Shown: positions 44,584 through 54,420, counted from the first letter of the stretch. The stretch: DNA of 64,000 nucleotides from Streptococcus cristatus AS 1.3089 (GCF_000385925.1 NC_021175.1:503501-567500), one strand, 5' to 3'. Made by a program: numbers and translations. Notes: generated from the sequence alone by a model not told the origin.

Positions 44584-46833
44584 ATGAAAAAGAAGCATCT
44601 TATTTTACCTGTTTTGTCTACGGTTCTGTTGGCACCTGCCTTTTTGGACCATCAAGTTGCTGCGGATGAGGTTCAGCCAGCAACTGCTGTAGCAAATGTG
44701 AGTGACTCAGCTCAAAAATCAACCGAAACAGATTTGGCGCAAGCAGGTGGAGTTTCTGCCGATGAAGCTAGCGTAAATGCGGCCATCGCAGCTAATGCTC
44801 AAGATGTATCAGGAGCGTCTGACGCAAGCTTGCCTGAAGCTACCATTCTTCATACAAACGATGTGCACGGTCGTATCGTCGAAGAAAAAGGTGTTATCGG
44901 AGATGCCAAACTTGCAACAGTTATCAAGGAAGAACGAGCTAAAAATCCTCAAACACTGGTTGTAGATGCAGGAGATGCTTTCCAAGGTCTGCCAATTTCT
45001 AACAGCTCCAAAGGGGAAGAACGCGCGAAGATTCTCAATGAAATCGGCTATGATGCCATGGCAGTTGGAAACCATGAATTTGACTTTGGTTTGGATGAAG
45101 CCAAAAAATATAAAGAAATCCTCAATTTCCCACTCCTCAGCGCTAATACTTATGCCAACAATGCTCGTGTCTTCCAAGCATCAACTATTGTTGACAAGGA
45201 TAAGAATGTAGAAGGTGATGAATTTGTCGTGATCGGGGTGACCACTCCTGAGACAGCTACAAAAACTCACCCTAAAAACATTCAAGGTGTGACTTTCGCG
45301 GATCCAATCACAGAGGTTAACCGAGTGATTGACGAAGTTGAAGCGCGTGCAGCAGCTGAAGGCAAGACTTACAAAAACTATGTGGTTCTGGCCCACTTGG
45401 GTGTGGATACGACGACACCAGTTGAATGGCGCGGTTCTACCTTGGCTGAAGCACTTTCTAAAAATGCCAAACTGAAGGGCAAGCGGGTTACAGTGATTGA
45501 CGGCCATTCTCACACAGTAGAGTCCACTACTTACGGTGAAAATGTGACCTACAACCAGACTGGTAGTTATTTGCACAATATCGGTAAAGTTACCTTTAAG
45601 GCCAACCAACTTCTGGGCAATCCTCAGCAAATCCCAGCTGAAACAGCTAAAAAAGCGACTCCAGACCCAGTTGTAGCAGAGATGGTCAAGAAGATCAAGG
45701 AAAAATACGATGCAGAAAATGCCAAGGTAATCGTAGCCAATAGCCCTGTTGAGCTTAACGGTGACCGTGAAAATGTCCGCGTTCGAGAAACTAATCTGGG
45801 AAATGTGGTAGCAGATGCCCTTTACAAATATGGACAAACAGGCTTTGCCAACAAAACAGACTTGGCTGTGACCAACGGTGGTGGCCTACGGGAAACCATT
45901 GCCAAGGACAAGCCAATCACTAAGGGAAATGTTATCGCCGTATTGCCATTTGGAAATACCATTTCTCAAATCAAGGTAACAGGTCAGAATATCGCAGATA
46001 TGTTCGCCAAATCCTTGGGCTCAATCCTGCAAGAAAAAGATGGAAAACCTGTCTTGGATGAGAATGGTCAACCATTGCTAGAGCCAAGTGGCGGTTTCTT
46101 GCAAGTTTCTGGTGCTAAAGTTTACTATGATACAACTCTGCCAGCAGAGAAACGGATTCTCCGCATTGAAATCAAAAACAAAGAAACAGGTGCTTATGAA
46201 GCCCTTGACTTGGCTAAGACCTATTACCTGACAACCAATGACTTCCTAGCAGCTGGTGGTGATGGTTATACCATGCTGGGTGGTGCGCGTGAGGAAGGGC
46301 CATCTATGGACGTGGCCTTTGCAGAATATCTGGAAAGTGCAGATTTGACAGCCTATGCAGCAATCAATCCAAATTCTCGCACGATTTCTATGTCTGCTAG
46401 CAAGGATACAGATGGAGATGGTTACACAGATATCGAGGAAATCCAGCAGGGCACTGATCCAAAAGATGCCACTTCTAAGCCTGGACAAAGCAATCCAGCA
46501 AACCCAATCAATCCGACTAACCCAGTAAATCCTACCAACCCAACTAATCCAACAACACCAAGCAATCCAGTAGTTCCTAGCCAACCTAATCATCCAGTTG
46601 TGCCTGAGACAAAACCACAAGAACAACCTTCTGTTGAGAAACCAAATACAGCTCAGCCAGCAGCAAATAAGGCAACTTATCAAGCTCCAGCACAGGTTCG
46701 TCCGACAGAAGTAGCAAGCAAACAAGGAACTCTTCCGAAAACAGGAAGCAAGAATCCTGTCCTTCTTTCTATGTTTGGCTTGGTATTCGGAATGCTGGGT
46801 GCAGCAGGTCTGAAAAAAACTCAAAAAGATTAA
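44584..46833 (+). CDS. nt5e: LPXTG-anchored ecto-5'-nucleotidase
   Basis: 749 residues. Signal peptide MKKKHLILPVLSTVLLAPAF, then an Ala-rich region. The metallophosphatase domain has ILHTNDVHGR (about 87–96), VVDAGDAFQG and VGNHEFDFG. A C-terminal 5'-nucleotidase domain (about 370–600) is followed by an Asp-rich Ca-binding DTDGDGYTDIEEIQQGTD, an Asn-Pro-Thr repeat linker (about 636–660) and the sortase signal LPKTG (717–721) with helix and KKTQKD tail. In S. sanguinis this surface enzyme converts extracellular adenine nucleotides to adenosine, which dampens host immunity. Flanked by dispersed repeats on both sides. Confidence 0.94.
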   Translation: MKKKHLILPVLSTVLLAPAFLDHQVAADEVQPATAVANVSDSAQKSTETDLAQAGGVSADEASVNAAIAANAQDVSGASDASLPEATILHTNDVHGRIVEEKGVIGDAKLATVIKEERAKNPQTLVVDAGDAFQGLPISNSSKGEERAKILNEIGYDAMAVGNHEFDFGLDEAKKYKEILNFPLLSANTYANNARVFQASTIVDKDKNVEGDEFVVIGVTTPETATKTHPKNIQGVTFADPITEVNRVIDEVEARAAAEGKTYKNYVVLAHLGVDTTTPVEWRGSTLAEALSKNAKLKGKRVTVIDGHSHTVESTTYGENVTYNQTGSYLHNIGKVTFKANQLLGNPQQIPAETAKKATPDPVVAEMVKKIKEKYDAENAKVIVANSPVELNGDRENVRVRETNLGNVVADALYKYGQTGFANKTDLAVTNGGGLRETIAKDKPITKGNVIAVLPFGNTISQIKVTGQNIADMFAKSLGSILQEKDGKPVLDENGQPLLEPSGGFLQVSGAKVYYDTTLPAEKRILRIEIKNKETGAYEALDLAKTYYLTTNDFLAAGGDGYTMLGGAREEGPSMDVAFAEYLESADLTAYAAINPNSRTISMSASKDTDGDGYTDIEEIQQGTDPKDATSKPGQSNPANPINPTNPVNPTNPTNPTTPSNPVVPSQPNHPVVPETKPQEQPSVEKPNTAQPAANKATYQAPAQVRPTEVASKQGTLPKTGSKNPVLLSMFGLVFGMLGAAGLKKTQKD

Positions 46834-46839
46834 AAAAAT

Positions 46840-47014
46840 GAGGCTGGGACAAAAGTCCTAGCCTCTCAATTGTCTTTGGATTGTCGAGCAAGACGCAGTG
46901 GTTGAGTGGACTCTACTACGCTGATTTCATCAGCATTTACAACCCTACTCAACTGTGCGGAGGTGGGACGACGAAATCGAATTCTAACGAATTATCGATT
47001 TCTGTCCCACTCTC
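46840..47014 (+). repeat. ~175-bp dispersed intergenic repeat, copy 2
   Basis: Forward copy from GAGGCTGGGACAAAAGTCC to CTGTCCCACTCTC, directly after nt5e. The first 27 bases form GAGGCTGGGAC…GTCCTAGCCTC, and T-rich flanks suggest terminator use for both nt5e and the convergent plsY, whose last codon overlaps its end. Confidence 0.9.
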
Positions 47015-47657
47015 ATTTTTTTGGATTTTGTTTGGTTAGGTTAATACCCCAAGGGATCAGGTTTTCGGTTTTATTTCGAATCCGCTGGATATTGTCTCGA
47101 TGACGAAGGATGATAATAGCTGCTAAGAGAATGATAATCAGGGTAAAAAGGAAATCATAGCTTGGTAAGAGAAAGCCTGAAGCAGGGAAAATTAGGGCGG
47201 ACAGGATGGCCACGATTGCTGAAACCACGCTGGCTAGAGAAATCATACTTCCCAGATAGAGAGTCGTCACAAAGACAACTATCAGGTAGACAAAGAAAGC
47301 GGGTGAGAAGGCTAGAACAGCTCCAGCACTGGTCGCAACGGCTTTGCCTCCCTTAAATCCTGCAAAGATTGGATAGGTATGACCAATCACAGCCAAGAGG
47401 CCAAAAATCAGTGGTGAAATCCCTTCAATATGCAGGAAAAGCGGTAGCAGGGTTGCCAGTGTCCCTTTGAAAAAGTCAATGACAAAAGTGGCGCTGCCGG
47501 CCGTCTTACCCAAGATCCGGAAAGTATTGGTCGTGCCAGTATTGCCACTGCCATATTCGCGGAGGTTCTTTTTAAAGAAAATCTGCCCAATCCACAGACC
47601 TGTCGGAATGGAGCCCAATAAATATGCTAGTAATAATCCAAGTATCGTGTTCATCAT
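47013..47657 (-). CDS. plsY: Acyl-phosphate glycerol-3-phosphate acyltransferase
   Basis: 214 residues, about five transmembrane helices. Family motifs: [31 protein letters not shown] (motif 1) and [21 protein letters not shown] (motif 2). It starts phospholipid synthesis by acylating glycerol-3-phosphate from acyl-phosphate. The ATG at 47657 (or the adjacent ATG at 47654) has no ribosome site and lies six bases from a -10 box. Divergent from parE. Confidence 0.95.
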   Translation of the reverse strand: MMNTILGLLLAYLLGSIPTGLWIGQIFFKKNLREYGSGNTGTTNTFRILGKTAGSATFVIDFFKGTLATLLPLFLHIEGISPLIFGLLAVIGHTYPIFAGFKGGKAVATSAGAVLAFSPAFFVYLIVVFVTTLYLGSMISLASVVSAIVAILSALIFPASGFLLPSYDFLFTLIIILLAAIIILRHRDNIQRIRNKTENLIPWGINLTKQNPKK

Positions 47658-47663
47658 GATTTT

Positions 47664-47669
47664 ATTATA
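47664..47669 (-). promoter_or_regulatory. Extended -10 box six bases before the plsY ATG
   Basis: On the minus strand TGG-TATAAT is followed by six bases and the ATG-ATG start. Initiation would fall on the start codon: a candidate leaderless message. Confidence 0.6.
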
Positions 47670-47786
47670 CCATGATTTGGAACTTGGACAAAGAACTATG
47701 ATAAGAATATTTTTAGAGAATTGTCTAGTCTGACGCTTGTGGCTAGCTTGCCTTTCTCCAAAATCATTTGAAATCCAGATTCTATC

Positions 47787-47961
47787 GAGGCTGGGACAAA
47801 AGTCCTAGCCTCTCAATTATCTTTGGATTGCCGAGCAAGACGCAGTTGTTGAGTGGGCTCTATTACGCTGATTTCATCAGCTTTTACAGTCCTACTCAAC
47901 TGTGCGGAGGTGGGACGACGAAATCGAATTCTAACGAATTACCGATTTCTGTCCCACTCTC
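47787..47961 (+). repeat. ~175-bp dispersed intergenic repeat, copy 3
   Basis: Forward copy between plsY and parE, differing from copy 2 at a few bases. It sits immediately upstream of the parE promoter region; the terminal CTCATTTTTT may end upstream transcription. Confidence 0.9.
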
Positions 47962-48039
47962 ATTTTTTAGAAAAAACTTTGCAAAATTTACCAAAAACCT
48001 GTAAGATAATAAGGATGACTATCATGCAGGAGGTTCCTT

Positions 48040-49983
48040 GTGGCAAAAAAGGAAATCAATATTAACAATTATAATGACGATGCCATTCAGGTATTAGAAG
48101 GGTTGGATGCGGTCCGCAAACGTCCAGGGATGTATATTGGATCGACCGACGGAGCGGGACTCCACCATCTGGTTTGGGAGATTGTGGACAATGCAGTCGA
48201 TGAAGCCCTGTCAGGCTTTGGTGACCGAATCGAGGTTACGATAAACAATGACGGCAGTCTAACCGTTGCTGACCACGGACGCGGGATGCCAGTCGGCATG
48301 CACGCTATGGGCATTCCCACGGTCGAGGTCATCTTCACAGTTCTCCACGCTGGCGGTAAGTTCGGCCAAGGGGGCTATAAGACTTCAGGCGGTCTCCACG
48401 GTGTGGGTTCCTCTGTTGTCAATGCCCTGTCTAGCTGGCTGGAAGTGGAAATCACGCGGGACGGGACTGTTTACAAGCAACGCTTTGAAAATGGCGGAAA
48501 ACCAGTCACCACGCTCAAGAAAATCGGAACGGCACCTAAGTCTAAGTCTGGAACCAAAGTGACCTTTATGCCGGACGATACAATTTTTTCAACGACAGAC
48601 TTCAAGTACAACACCATTGCGGAGCGGCTTAAGGAATCAGCCTTCCTGCTCAAGAATGTTCGCCTGTCGCTGACCGATGCACGGACTGGCGAAGAAGTAG
48701 AGTTCCACTATGAGAACGGGGTTGAAGACTTTGTCAGCTATCTCAATGAAGACAAGGAAACCCTGACTCCCGTCCTCTATTTCGAGGGCGAGGAGAGCGG
48801 CTTCCAAGTTCAGGTGGCCCTCCAGTACAACGACGGCTACTCGGACAATATCCTGTCCTTTGTCAATAATGTCCGCACCAAGGACGGCGGTACCCACGAG
48901 ACGGGGCTCAAGACCGCTATTACCAAGGCTATGAACGACTATGCCAGAAAGACAGGCCTGCTCAAGGAAAAGGACAAAAATCTGGAAGGTTCGGACTACC
49001 GCGAGGGTCTGGCTGCTGTCCTGTCTATCCTCGTTCCAGAAGAACACCTCCAGTTTGAAGGCCAGACCAAGGACAAGTTGGGCAGTCCTTTGGCTCGCCC
49101 TGCCGTGGACTCCATCGTCTCTGACAAGCTGACCTTCTTCCTCTTGGAAAATGGTGAGCTGGCTTCTAACCTCATCCGCAAGGCTATCAAGGCCAGAGAT
49201 GCCAGGGAAGCAGCCCGCAAGGCGCGTGACGAAAGCCGCAATGGCAAGAAAAATAAAAAAGACAAGGGCTTGCTCTCTGGTAAGCTGACTCCGGCCCAGT
49301 CCAAGAACCCAGCCAAGAACGAACTCTATCTGGTCGAGGGAGACTCTGCCGGTGGCTCTGCCAAGCAAGGCCGTGACCGTAAGTTCCAAGCCATCCTGCC
49401 CCTACGCGGTAAGGTCATCAACACCGCCAAGGCTAAGATGGCCGACATTCTCAAGAACGAGGAAATCAACACCATGATCTACACGATTGGAGCGGGTGTC
49501 GGGTCAGACTTTACCCTTGAGGATGCCAACTATGACAAGATCATCATCATGACCGATGCGGACACCGACGGTGCCCATATCCAGACCTTGCTGCTGACCT
49601 TTTTCTATCGCTATATGCGTCCGCTGGTCGAGGCTGGCCGCGTCTATATTGCCCTGCCGCCTCTCTACAAGATGTCCAAGGGCAAGGGTAAGAGCGAAGT
49701 TGTTGAGTATGCCTGGACCGATGGCGAGCTGGACGATCTGCGCCGTAAGTTTGGTAAGGGAGCCATGCTTCAGCGCTACAAGGGGCTTGGTGAAATGAAC
49801 GCCGACCAACTCTGGGAGACCACTATGAATCCTGAAACCCGCACCCTCATCCGTGTCACCATCGAAGACCTGGCCCGCGCTGAACGCCGTGTCAATGTCC
49901 TCATGGGCGACAAGGTCGAACCACGCCGCAAGTGGATCGAGGATAATGTCAAGTTTACGCTTGAGGAGAGTGGAGTGTTTTAA
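48040..49983 (+). CDS. parE: DNA topoisomerase IV subunit B
   Basis: 647 residues. GHKL ATPase motifs DNAVDEALSG, HGRGMPVG and TSGGLHGVGSSVVNAL; TOPRIM motifs EGDSAGGSAKQGRDR, PLRGKVIN and MTDADTDGAH. With ParC it decatenates daughter chromosomes. GTG start after CAGGAGG. The PLRGKV quinolone-region sequence looks wild type. parC lies 1.9 kb downstream, separated by a pseudogene, an aminoglycoside-transferase-like gene and a membrane gene. Confidence 0.97.
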   Translation: MAKKEININNYNDDAIQVLEGLDAVRKRPGMYIGSTDGAGLHHLVWEIVDNAVDEALSGFGDRIEVTINNDGSLTVADHGRGMPVGMHAMGIPTVEVIFTVLHAGGKFGQGGYKTSGGLHGVGSSVVNALSSWLEVEITRDGTVYKQRFENGGKPVTTLKKIGTAPKSKSGTKVTFMPDDTIFSTTDFKYNTIAERLKESAFLLKNVRLSLTDARTGEEVEFHYENGVEDFVSYLNEDKETLTPVLYFEGEESGFQVQVALQYNDGYSDNILSFVNNVRTKDGGTHETGLKTAITKAMNDYARKTGLLKEKDKNLEGSDYREGLAAVLSILVPEEHLQFEGQTKDKLGSPLARPAVDSIVSDKLTFFLLENGELASNLIRKAIKARDAREAARKARDESRNGKKNKKDKGLLSGKLTPAQSKNPAKNELYLVEGDSAGGSAKQGRDRKFQAILPLRGKVINTAKAKMADILKNEEINTMIYTIGAGVGSDFTLEDANYDKIIIMTDADTDGAHIQTLLLTFFYRYMRPLVEAGRVYIALPPLYKMSKGKGKSEVVEYAWTDGELDDLRRKFGKGAMLQRYKGLGEMNADQLWETTMNPETRTLIRVTIEDLARAERRVNVLMGDKVEPRRKWIEDNVKFTLEESGVF

Positions 49984-50041
49984 TACCTAGTTATTGAGAT
50001 TTGCTAGATTATAAGTTTATCAGACTTGGAAAGGGTAGAAA

Positions 50042-50261
50042 ATGATTATTAGACCTGCAAATATGAAAGATTGTCCAGTTATTTACGCCCTTTATCAAAG
50101 TGAAAAATTATTTTCTTTTACATCCTTACTCAATCTCCCTTCGCAAAAAAGTCATGCAGAAGCTAGGCATGGAATTTGTCAAAGAATTTGATAATGAAAA
50201 AGTTCTAGCTGACAGTCCCCTTTGTAGACATGTCCTCTACAGAATCAAGAGTTTCAACTAA
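50042..50261 (+). pseudogene. GNAT acetyltransferase remnant
   Basis: The ATG at 50042 opens with IIRPANMKDCPVIYALYQ, a GNAT N-terminus. After about 30 codons the similarity jumps, in another frame, to SLRKKVMQKLGMEFVKEFDN and HVLYRIKSFN, a typical GNAT C-terminus, ending at the TAA 50259–50261. The central acetyl-CoA domain (about 90 residues) is missing, so this is an internally deleted relic. Confidence 0.6.
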
Positions 50262-50276
50262 AAGGCAGGTATTCCC

Positions 50277-51089
50277 ATGAGAACTGAAACCGAAATGTTT
50301 GATGTGATTTTGCAAACCGCAAAAGTGCTACAGGTTGACGCTGTCGCTATGTCCGGTTCGCGGACAAATCCAAATGCTCCCAAGGACGAGTTCCAAGACT
50401 ATGATGTAGTCTACATTGTGGAGGATTTGGATGGCCTGTTGGCTGACCTTGCTTGGTTGGAAGAATTTGGCAAGCGCATCATCGAGCAGCATAATATACT
50501 TGACCATCGCCGCCTCTATCTCATGCTCTTTGAAGATGGCAATCGGATCGATTTGACCCTCTGCCCCAAGGAGCACATCAAAGAGTGGGTGGATAGCGAA
50601 GCGGATTTCACGGTGCTGGATGACCCGCAGGGGCTGTTTGCCCCTTATGCACCGACGACTAAGCGCTATTGGACGGCACCAGCCAGTGCGACTGACTTTG
50701 ACAAATCTTGCAATGAATTTTGGTGGGTGTCAGCTTATGTAGTCAAGGGCATTCATAGAAATCACCTGGTCTATGCGACGGATCATCTGTATGGTATCTG
50801 CCAGCAGGAATTGCTTAAGCTGTTAGCTTGGCAAGTAGCAGCAGATAAGGGGACGGTCGATGTTGGTAAGAACTACAAATACCTCTTTCAGTATTTTCCT
50901 TCTGAGAAAGAAAAGGAATTTACAGCCTTGCTTGACTTTTCTGACCAGAAAAAAATTACTAAGTCTCTCTTTGCTACCATGGACTTTTTCCACAAAGAAG
51001 CCCAAGCCTTCTCTCTCAAAACCGGCTTCCACTATGACAAAGAAACTGCAGAGAAGATGATGGAGTATGCTGAGGAGAGGTTGAAATAG
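50277..51089 (+). CDS. Aminoglycoside 6-adenylyltransferase family protein (ANT(6)/AadK-like)
   Basis: 270 residues. MRTETEMFDVILQTA starts the family, and MSGSRTNPN with DEFQDYDVVYIVED forms the nucleotidyltransferase G-S and D-x-D catalytic core (about 26–50). IDLTLCPKEH and the C-terminal helical domain with KNYKYLFQYF are also typical. Members adenylate streptomycin, but chromosomal streptococcal homologues are often not proven resistance genes. Real substrate unknown. Confidence 0.85.
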   Translation: MRTETEMFDVILQTAKVLQVDAVAMSGSRTNPNAPKDEFQDYDVVYIVEDLDGLLADLAWLEEFGKRIIEQHNILDHRRLYLMLFEDGNRIDLTLCPKEHIKEWVDSEADFTVLDDPQGLFAPYAPTTKRYWTAPASATDFDKSCNEFWWVSAYVVKGIHRNHLVYATDHLYGICQQELLKLLAWQVAADKGTVDVGKNYKYLFQYFPSEKEKEFTALLDFSDQKKITKSLFATMDFFHKEAQAFSLKTGFHYDKETAEKMMEYAEERLK

Positions 51090-51153
51090 TTTCAGATACA
51101 CTTACAAGATGAACAAATGCTTTAGTTTATAATAGCTATTGAGGTGAAATAGT

Positions 51154-51645
51154 ATGTTGGATTTTATGTTTGGAATATTTTCTATGTTATTCCCATTTCT
51201 TCAGATTGTGTCCATAATCTTATCAATATATATTGCCTTACAAAATAACAAACTTGGCAAAAGATTTTATGGTTTATTTTTTCCTGTAATTATCACTATA
51301 TGGAATATTTGGTTATTTTCCATAGATCGGACAGATATGTTTGATGATGCTTTAAGGTTTTATTTTTTTCTAATTGATTTTGGTTTACCTATGCTTATTT
51401 CTTCCACGCTTTATCACTCAATACGCATATATTATTTATACAAATCAATCAAGTGGCGAGTCTTCCCTATAAGTATCTGTTATTTATTCGGTTTAATTTT
51501 TCATTATCTTAATACAATGCATTGGGAGGAGCTATTTCGAGGGCAAAAGTTTGTATTTGATATCTTGCTGATATCGACTGCTATAATTTCTTATTTACCT
51601 TGTCTATATTTGTACATACTTCAAAGAAGAAAGAACAATCTATAG
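51154..51645 (+). CDS. Small multi-pass membrane protein
   Basis: 163 residues, about five hydrophobic segments (IFSMLFPFLQIVSIILSIYIAL; FFPVIITIWNIWLFS; FFLIDFGLPMLISSTLY; VFPISICYLFGLIFHYL; ILLISTAIISYLPCLYLYIL) and a basic tail. Low GC compared with parE/parC. GAGGTGAAAT before the ATG and a TATAAT at 51128–51133 support expression. Family not recognised. Confidence 0.55.
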   Translation: MLDFMFGIFSMLFPFLQIVSIILSIYIALQNNKLGKRFYGLFFPVIITIWNIWLFSIDRTDMFDDALRFYFFLIDFGLPMLISSTLYHSIRIYYLYKSIKWRVFPISICYLFGLIFHYLNTMHWEELFRGQKFVFDILLISTAIISYLPCLYLYILQRRKNNL

Positions 51646-51787
51646 GGAATAGTTGCTTTTGGATAATCTAAATAAGTGTTTGTGAATGATTTAAATAGTA
51701 TCTAAAAATATTTTTCTTAAGTACCAATATTAATGTAAAAATCTACTCTACATTCTTTGAAAGGAGTTGAACACGCCCTAAATACTG

Positions 51788-51846
51788 TGTGAAAAAGATA
51801 AATTCTCTTGTGAGCATCGCTCACTACAAGAATTTCCTATTTTCAC
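51788..51846 (+). repeat. Intergenic hairpin repeat before parC
   Basis: AAAAAGATAAATT, a hairpin TTGTGAGCATCGCTCACTACAA and AATTTCCTATTTT resemble the blocks at 17770 and 17906, with GAACACG upstream at 51769–51775. Only 28 bases separate it from the parC ATG. The rest of the 200-nt gap shows nothing recognisable. Confidence 0.6.
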
Positions 51847-51874
51847 TTTGTATTTTACGGGCTCTGTATCCTAT

Positions 51875-54325
51875 ATGAGTAATATTCAAAACATGTCCCT
51901 TGAGGACATCATGGGAGAGCGCTTTGGTCGCTACTCCAAATACATCATTCAGGAGCGGGCTCTGCCGGACATTCGCGATGGCTTGAAGCCCGTGCAGCGC
52001 CGTATTCTTTATTCCATGAATAAGGACGGCAACACCTTTGACAAGGGCTACCGCAAGTCTGCCAAGTCAGTCGGGAACATCATGGGGAATTTCCACCCTC
52101 ACGGTGACAGCTCCATCTACGATGCCATGGTCCGCATGTCTCAGGACTGGAAAAACCGTGAGATTCTCGTCGAGATGCATGGGAACAACGGCTCTATGGA
52201 TGGTGATCCACCAGCGGCTATGCGTTATACCGAGGCGCGGCTGTCTGAGATGGCTGGCTATCTTTTGCAGGATATTGAGAAAAATACCGTTCCTTTTGCT
52301 TGGAACTTCGACGATACCGAGAAGGAGCCGACTGTTCTGCCAGCTGCCTTTCCGAACCTCTTGGTTAATGGAGCAACTGGGATTTCCGCTGGTTATGCGA
52401 CTGATATTCCACCTCATAACCTAGCCGAAGTCATTGACGCGGTTATTTATATGATTGACCATCCGTCTGCCAAGGTGGACAAACTCATGGAGTTTCTGCC
52501 TGGTCCAGACTTCCCAACAGGAGCTATTGTCCAAGGCCGAGATGAGATCAAGAAAGCCTACGAGACTGGCAAAGGTCGCGTCGTGGTGCGCTCCAGAACT
52601 GAGATTGAAAAGCTGAAGGGCGGAAAAGAGCAAATCGTCATCACCGAGATTCCTTACGAGATTAATAAAGCGGTCTTGGTCAAGAAGATTGACGATGTAC
52701 GGGTCAATAACAAGGTGGCTGGCATTGCTGAAGTGCGGGACGAATCAGACCGGGACGGTCTTCGCATTGCCATCGAGCTCAAGAAAGACGCTAATACTGA
52801 GCTGATTCTCAACTATCTCTTTAAGTACACCGACTTACAAGTTAATTACAACTTCAACATGGTGGCGATTGACAATTTCACGCCGCGTTTGGTAGGGATT
52901 GTGCCAATCTTAACCAGCTACATTGCCCACCGCAAGGAGATCATTTTGGCTCGCAGCCGTTTTGACAAGGCTAAGGCTGAGAAACGGCTCCATATCGTGG
53001 AAGGATTAATTCGGGTGCTTTCCATCTTGGACGAGGTGATTGCCCTGATTCGTGCTTCAGAAAACAAAGCTGACGCCAAGGAAAATCTGAAAGTCAGCTA
53101 TGATTTCACCGAGGAGCAGGCTGAGGCGATCGTCACTCTCCAACTCTACCGTTTGACAAATACAGACGTAGTTGTGCTGGAAGAGGAAGAAGCAGAGCTA
53201 CGCGAGAAAATTGCCATGCTGGCAGCCATTATCGGTGATGAGCGAACTATGTATAATCTTATGAAGCGTGAGCTCCGCGATGTCAAGAAGAAGTTTGGCA
53301 ATCCGCGTCTCAGTGAGTTGCAGGATACGGCAAACGCCATTGAGATTGATACAGCTAGTCTGATTGTCGAGGAAGAGACCTATGTCAGCGTGACACGTTC
53401 TGGTTATATCAAGCGGACAAGTCCGCGTTCCTTCTCTGCTTCGACCTTAGAGGAGATGGGCAAGCGTGATGATGACCGCCTGATTTTCCTCAGTCCAGCT
53501 AAGACGACTCAGCATCTATTGATTTTCACCAGCCTAGGAAATGTCATTTACCGGCCTGTTCATGAGCTGTCAGACATCCGCTGGAAAGAAATTGGAGAAC
53601 ACCTCAGCCAGACCATCAGCAACTTTGATACCAAAGAAGAGGTTATCTATACAGAATTGCTGGACAACTTTGAGGAGGGCACTTACTTTGCAGCGACCAA
53701 GCTCGGTCAAATCAAGCGTGTAGAGCGCAAGGAATTCAGTCCTTGGCGGACCTATAAGTCCAAGTCACTTAAATTTGCCAAGCTGAAAAATGAAGACGAC
53801 CAGGTCATTGCTCTGGCGCCGATTAAGCTGGATGATGTTATGCTCGTGACTAAGAATGGCTATGCACTGCGCTTCAATATTGAGGAAGTACCAGTCATCG
53901 GAGCTAAGGCAGCTGGGGTTAAAGCTATCAACCTCAAGAAAGATGATGTCCTAGCGGCAGCCTTTATCGCCAATACAGACTCGCTTTACATCCTGACTCA
54001 GCGCGGTTCGCTCAAACGTATGGCAGTAGCAGATATTCCTGTTACCAGTCGGGCAAATCGCGGTCTTCAGGTTCTGAGAGAGCTTAAGACCAAGCCGCAT
54101 CGTGTCTTCGCAGCTGGTCCAGTTTATGGAGAAGCAGCAGACTTTGACCTCTTCACAACAGAAGCTGAAGTTAGCGAAAAGCAGATTTTGCAGGTGCTTT
54201 CTAATAAAGGAACGACCTATGAAATCAATCTAGCTGACCTCAGCCTGTCTGAGAGAACTAGCAATGGCAGCTTCATTTCTGATACCATTTCAGACGAAGA
54301 AGTCTTCTCGGCTTATATCAAGTAA
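51875..54325 (+). CDS. parC: DNA topoisomerase IV subunit A
   Basis: 816 residues. Winged-helix breakage domain with PVQRRILYSM, HPHGDSSIYDAM and the catalytic Tyr in AMRYTEARL (near 118); the C-terminal beta-pinwheel carries repeated GxVKR-like turns such as SGYIKRTSPRSF and RGSLKRMAVADI. Ser79 and Asp83 (pneumococcal numbering, which fits exactly) are present, so no classical quinolone-resistance change. ATG 51875 is set by homology; no Shine-Dalgarno is seen, and the upstream sequence is repeat-derived. An in-frame TTG at 51848 is rejected. Confidence 0.96.
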   Translation: MSNIQNMSLEDIMGERFGRYSKYIIQERALPDIRDGLKPVQRRILYSMNKDGNTFDKGYRKSAKSVGNIMGNFHPHGDSSIYDAMVRMSQDWKNREILVEMHGNNGSMDGDPPAAMRYTEARLSEMAGYLLQDIEKNTVPFAWNFDDTEKEPTVLPAAFPNLLVNGATGISAGYATDIPPHNLAEVIDAVIYMIDHPSAKVDKLMEFLPGPDFPTGAIVQGRDEIKKAYETGKGRVVVRSRTEIEKLKGGKEQIVITEIPYEINKAVLVKKIDDVRVNNKVAGIAEVRDESDRDGLRIAIELKKDANTELILNYLFKYTDLQVNYNFNMVAIDNFTPRLVGIVPILTSYIAHRKEIILARSRFDKAKAEKRLHIVEGLIRVLSILDEVIALIRASENKADAKENLKVSYDFTEEQAEAIVTLQLYRLTNTDVVVLEEEEAELREKIAMLAAIIGDERTMYNLMKRELRDVKKKFGNPRLSELQDTANAIEIDTASLIVEEETYVSVTRSGYIKRTSPRSFSASTLEEMGKRDDDRLIFLSPAKTTQHLLIFTSLGNVIYRPVHELSDIRWKEIGEHLSQTISNFDTKEEVIYTELLDNFEEGTYFAATKLGQIKRVERKEFSPWRTYKSKSLKFAKLKNEDDQVIALAPIKLDDVMLVTKNGYALRFNIEEVPVIGAKAAGVKAINLKKDDVLAAAFIANTDSLYILTQRGSLKRMAVADIPVTSRANRGLQVLRELKTKPHRVFAAGPVYGEAADFDLFTTEAEVSEKQILQVLSNKGTTYEINLADLSLSERTSNGSFISDTISDEEVFSAYIK

Positions 54326-54327
54326 TC

Positions 54328-54359
54328 AACAAGCCAGTTCACACGAACTGGTTTGTTTT
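54328..54359 (+). terminator. Terminator after parC
   Basis: AACAAGCCAGTTC and GAACTGGTTTGTT arms around ACAC, then T residues, two bases after the stop. Confidence 0.85.
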
Positions 54360-54366
54360 AAAAATA

Positions 54367-54420
54367 AATTTTCAGAAAATTGAAAATAATGATTGAATTT
54401 TTCAGAAAAAGGTGTACAAT
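54367..54420 (+). promoter_or_regulatory. ilvE promoter with two CodY boxes
   Basis: AATTTTCAGAAAATT (54367–54381) equals the CodY consensus AATTTTCWGAAAATT. A second, weaker site AATTTTTCAGAAAAA (54396–54410) lies in the spacer between TTGAAT (54393–54398) and TACAAT (54415–54420, 16-bp spacing). CodY with branched-chain amino acids should repress ilvE. Confidence 0.8.

Noticed and set aside
46246..46824. 192-codon minus-strand frame opposite nt5e
   Set aside because: It mirrors the Pro/Asn repeat region of nt5e and gives a Trp/Ile/Cys-rich low-complexity product; no start signals.
48637..49389. 250-codon minus-strand frame opposite parE
   Set aside because: Shadow of the strongly biased parE coding frame; no family similarity.
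50277..51089. Calling the ANT(6)-like gene a proven streptomycin resistance gene
   Set aside because: Motifs support the family only; chromosomal homologues in streptococci are not reliably resistance genes.
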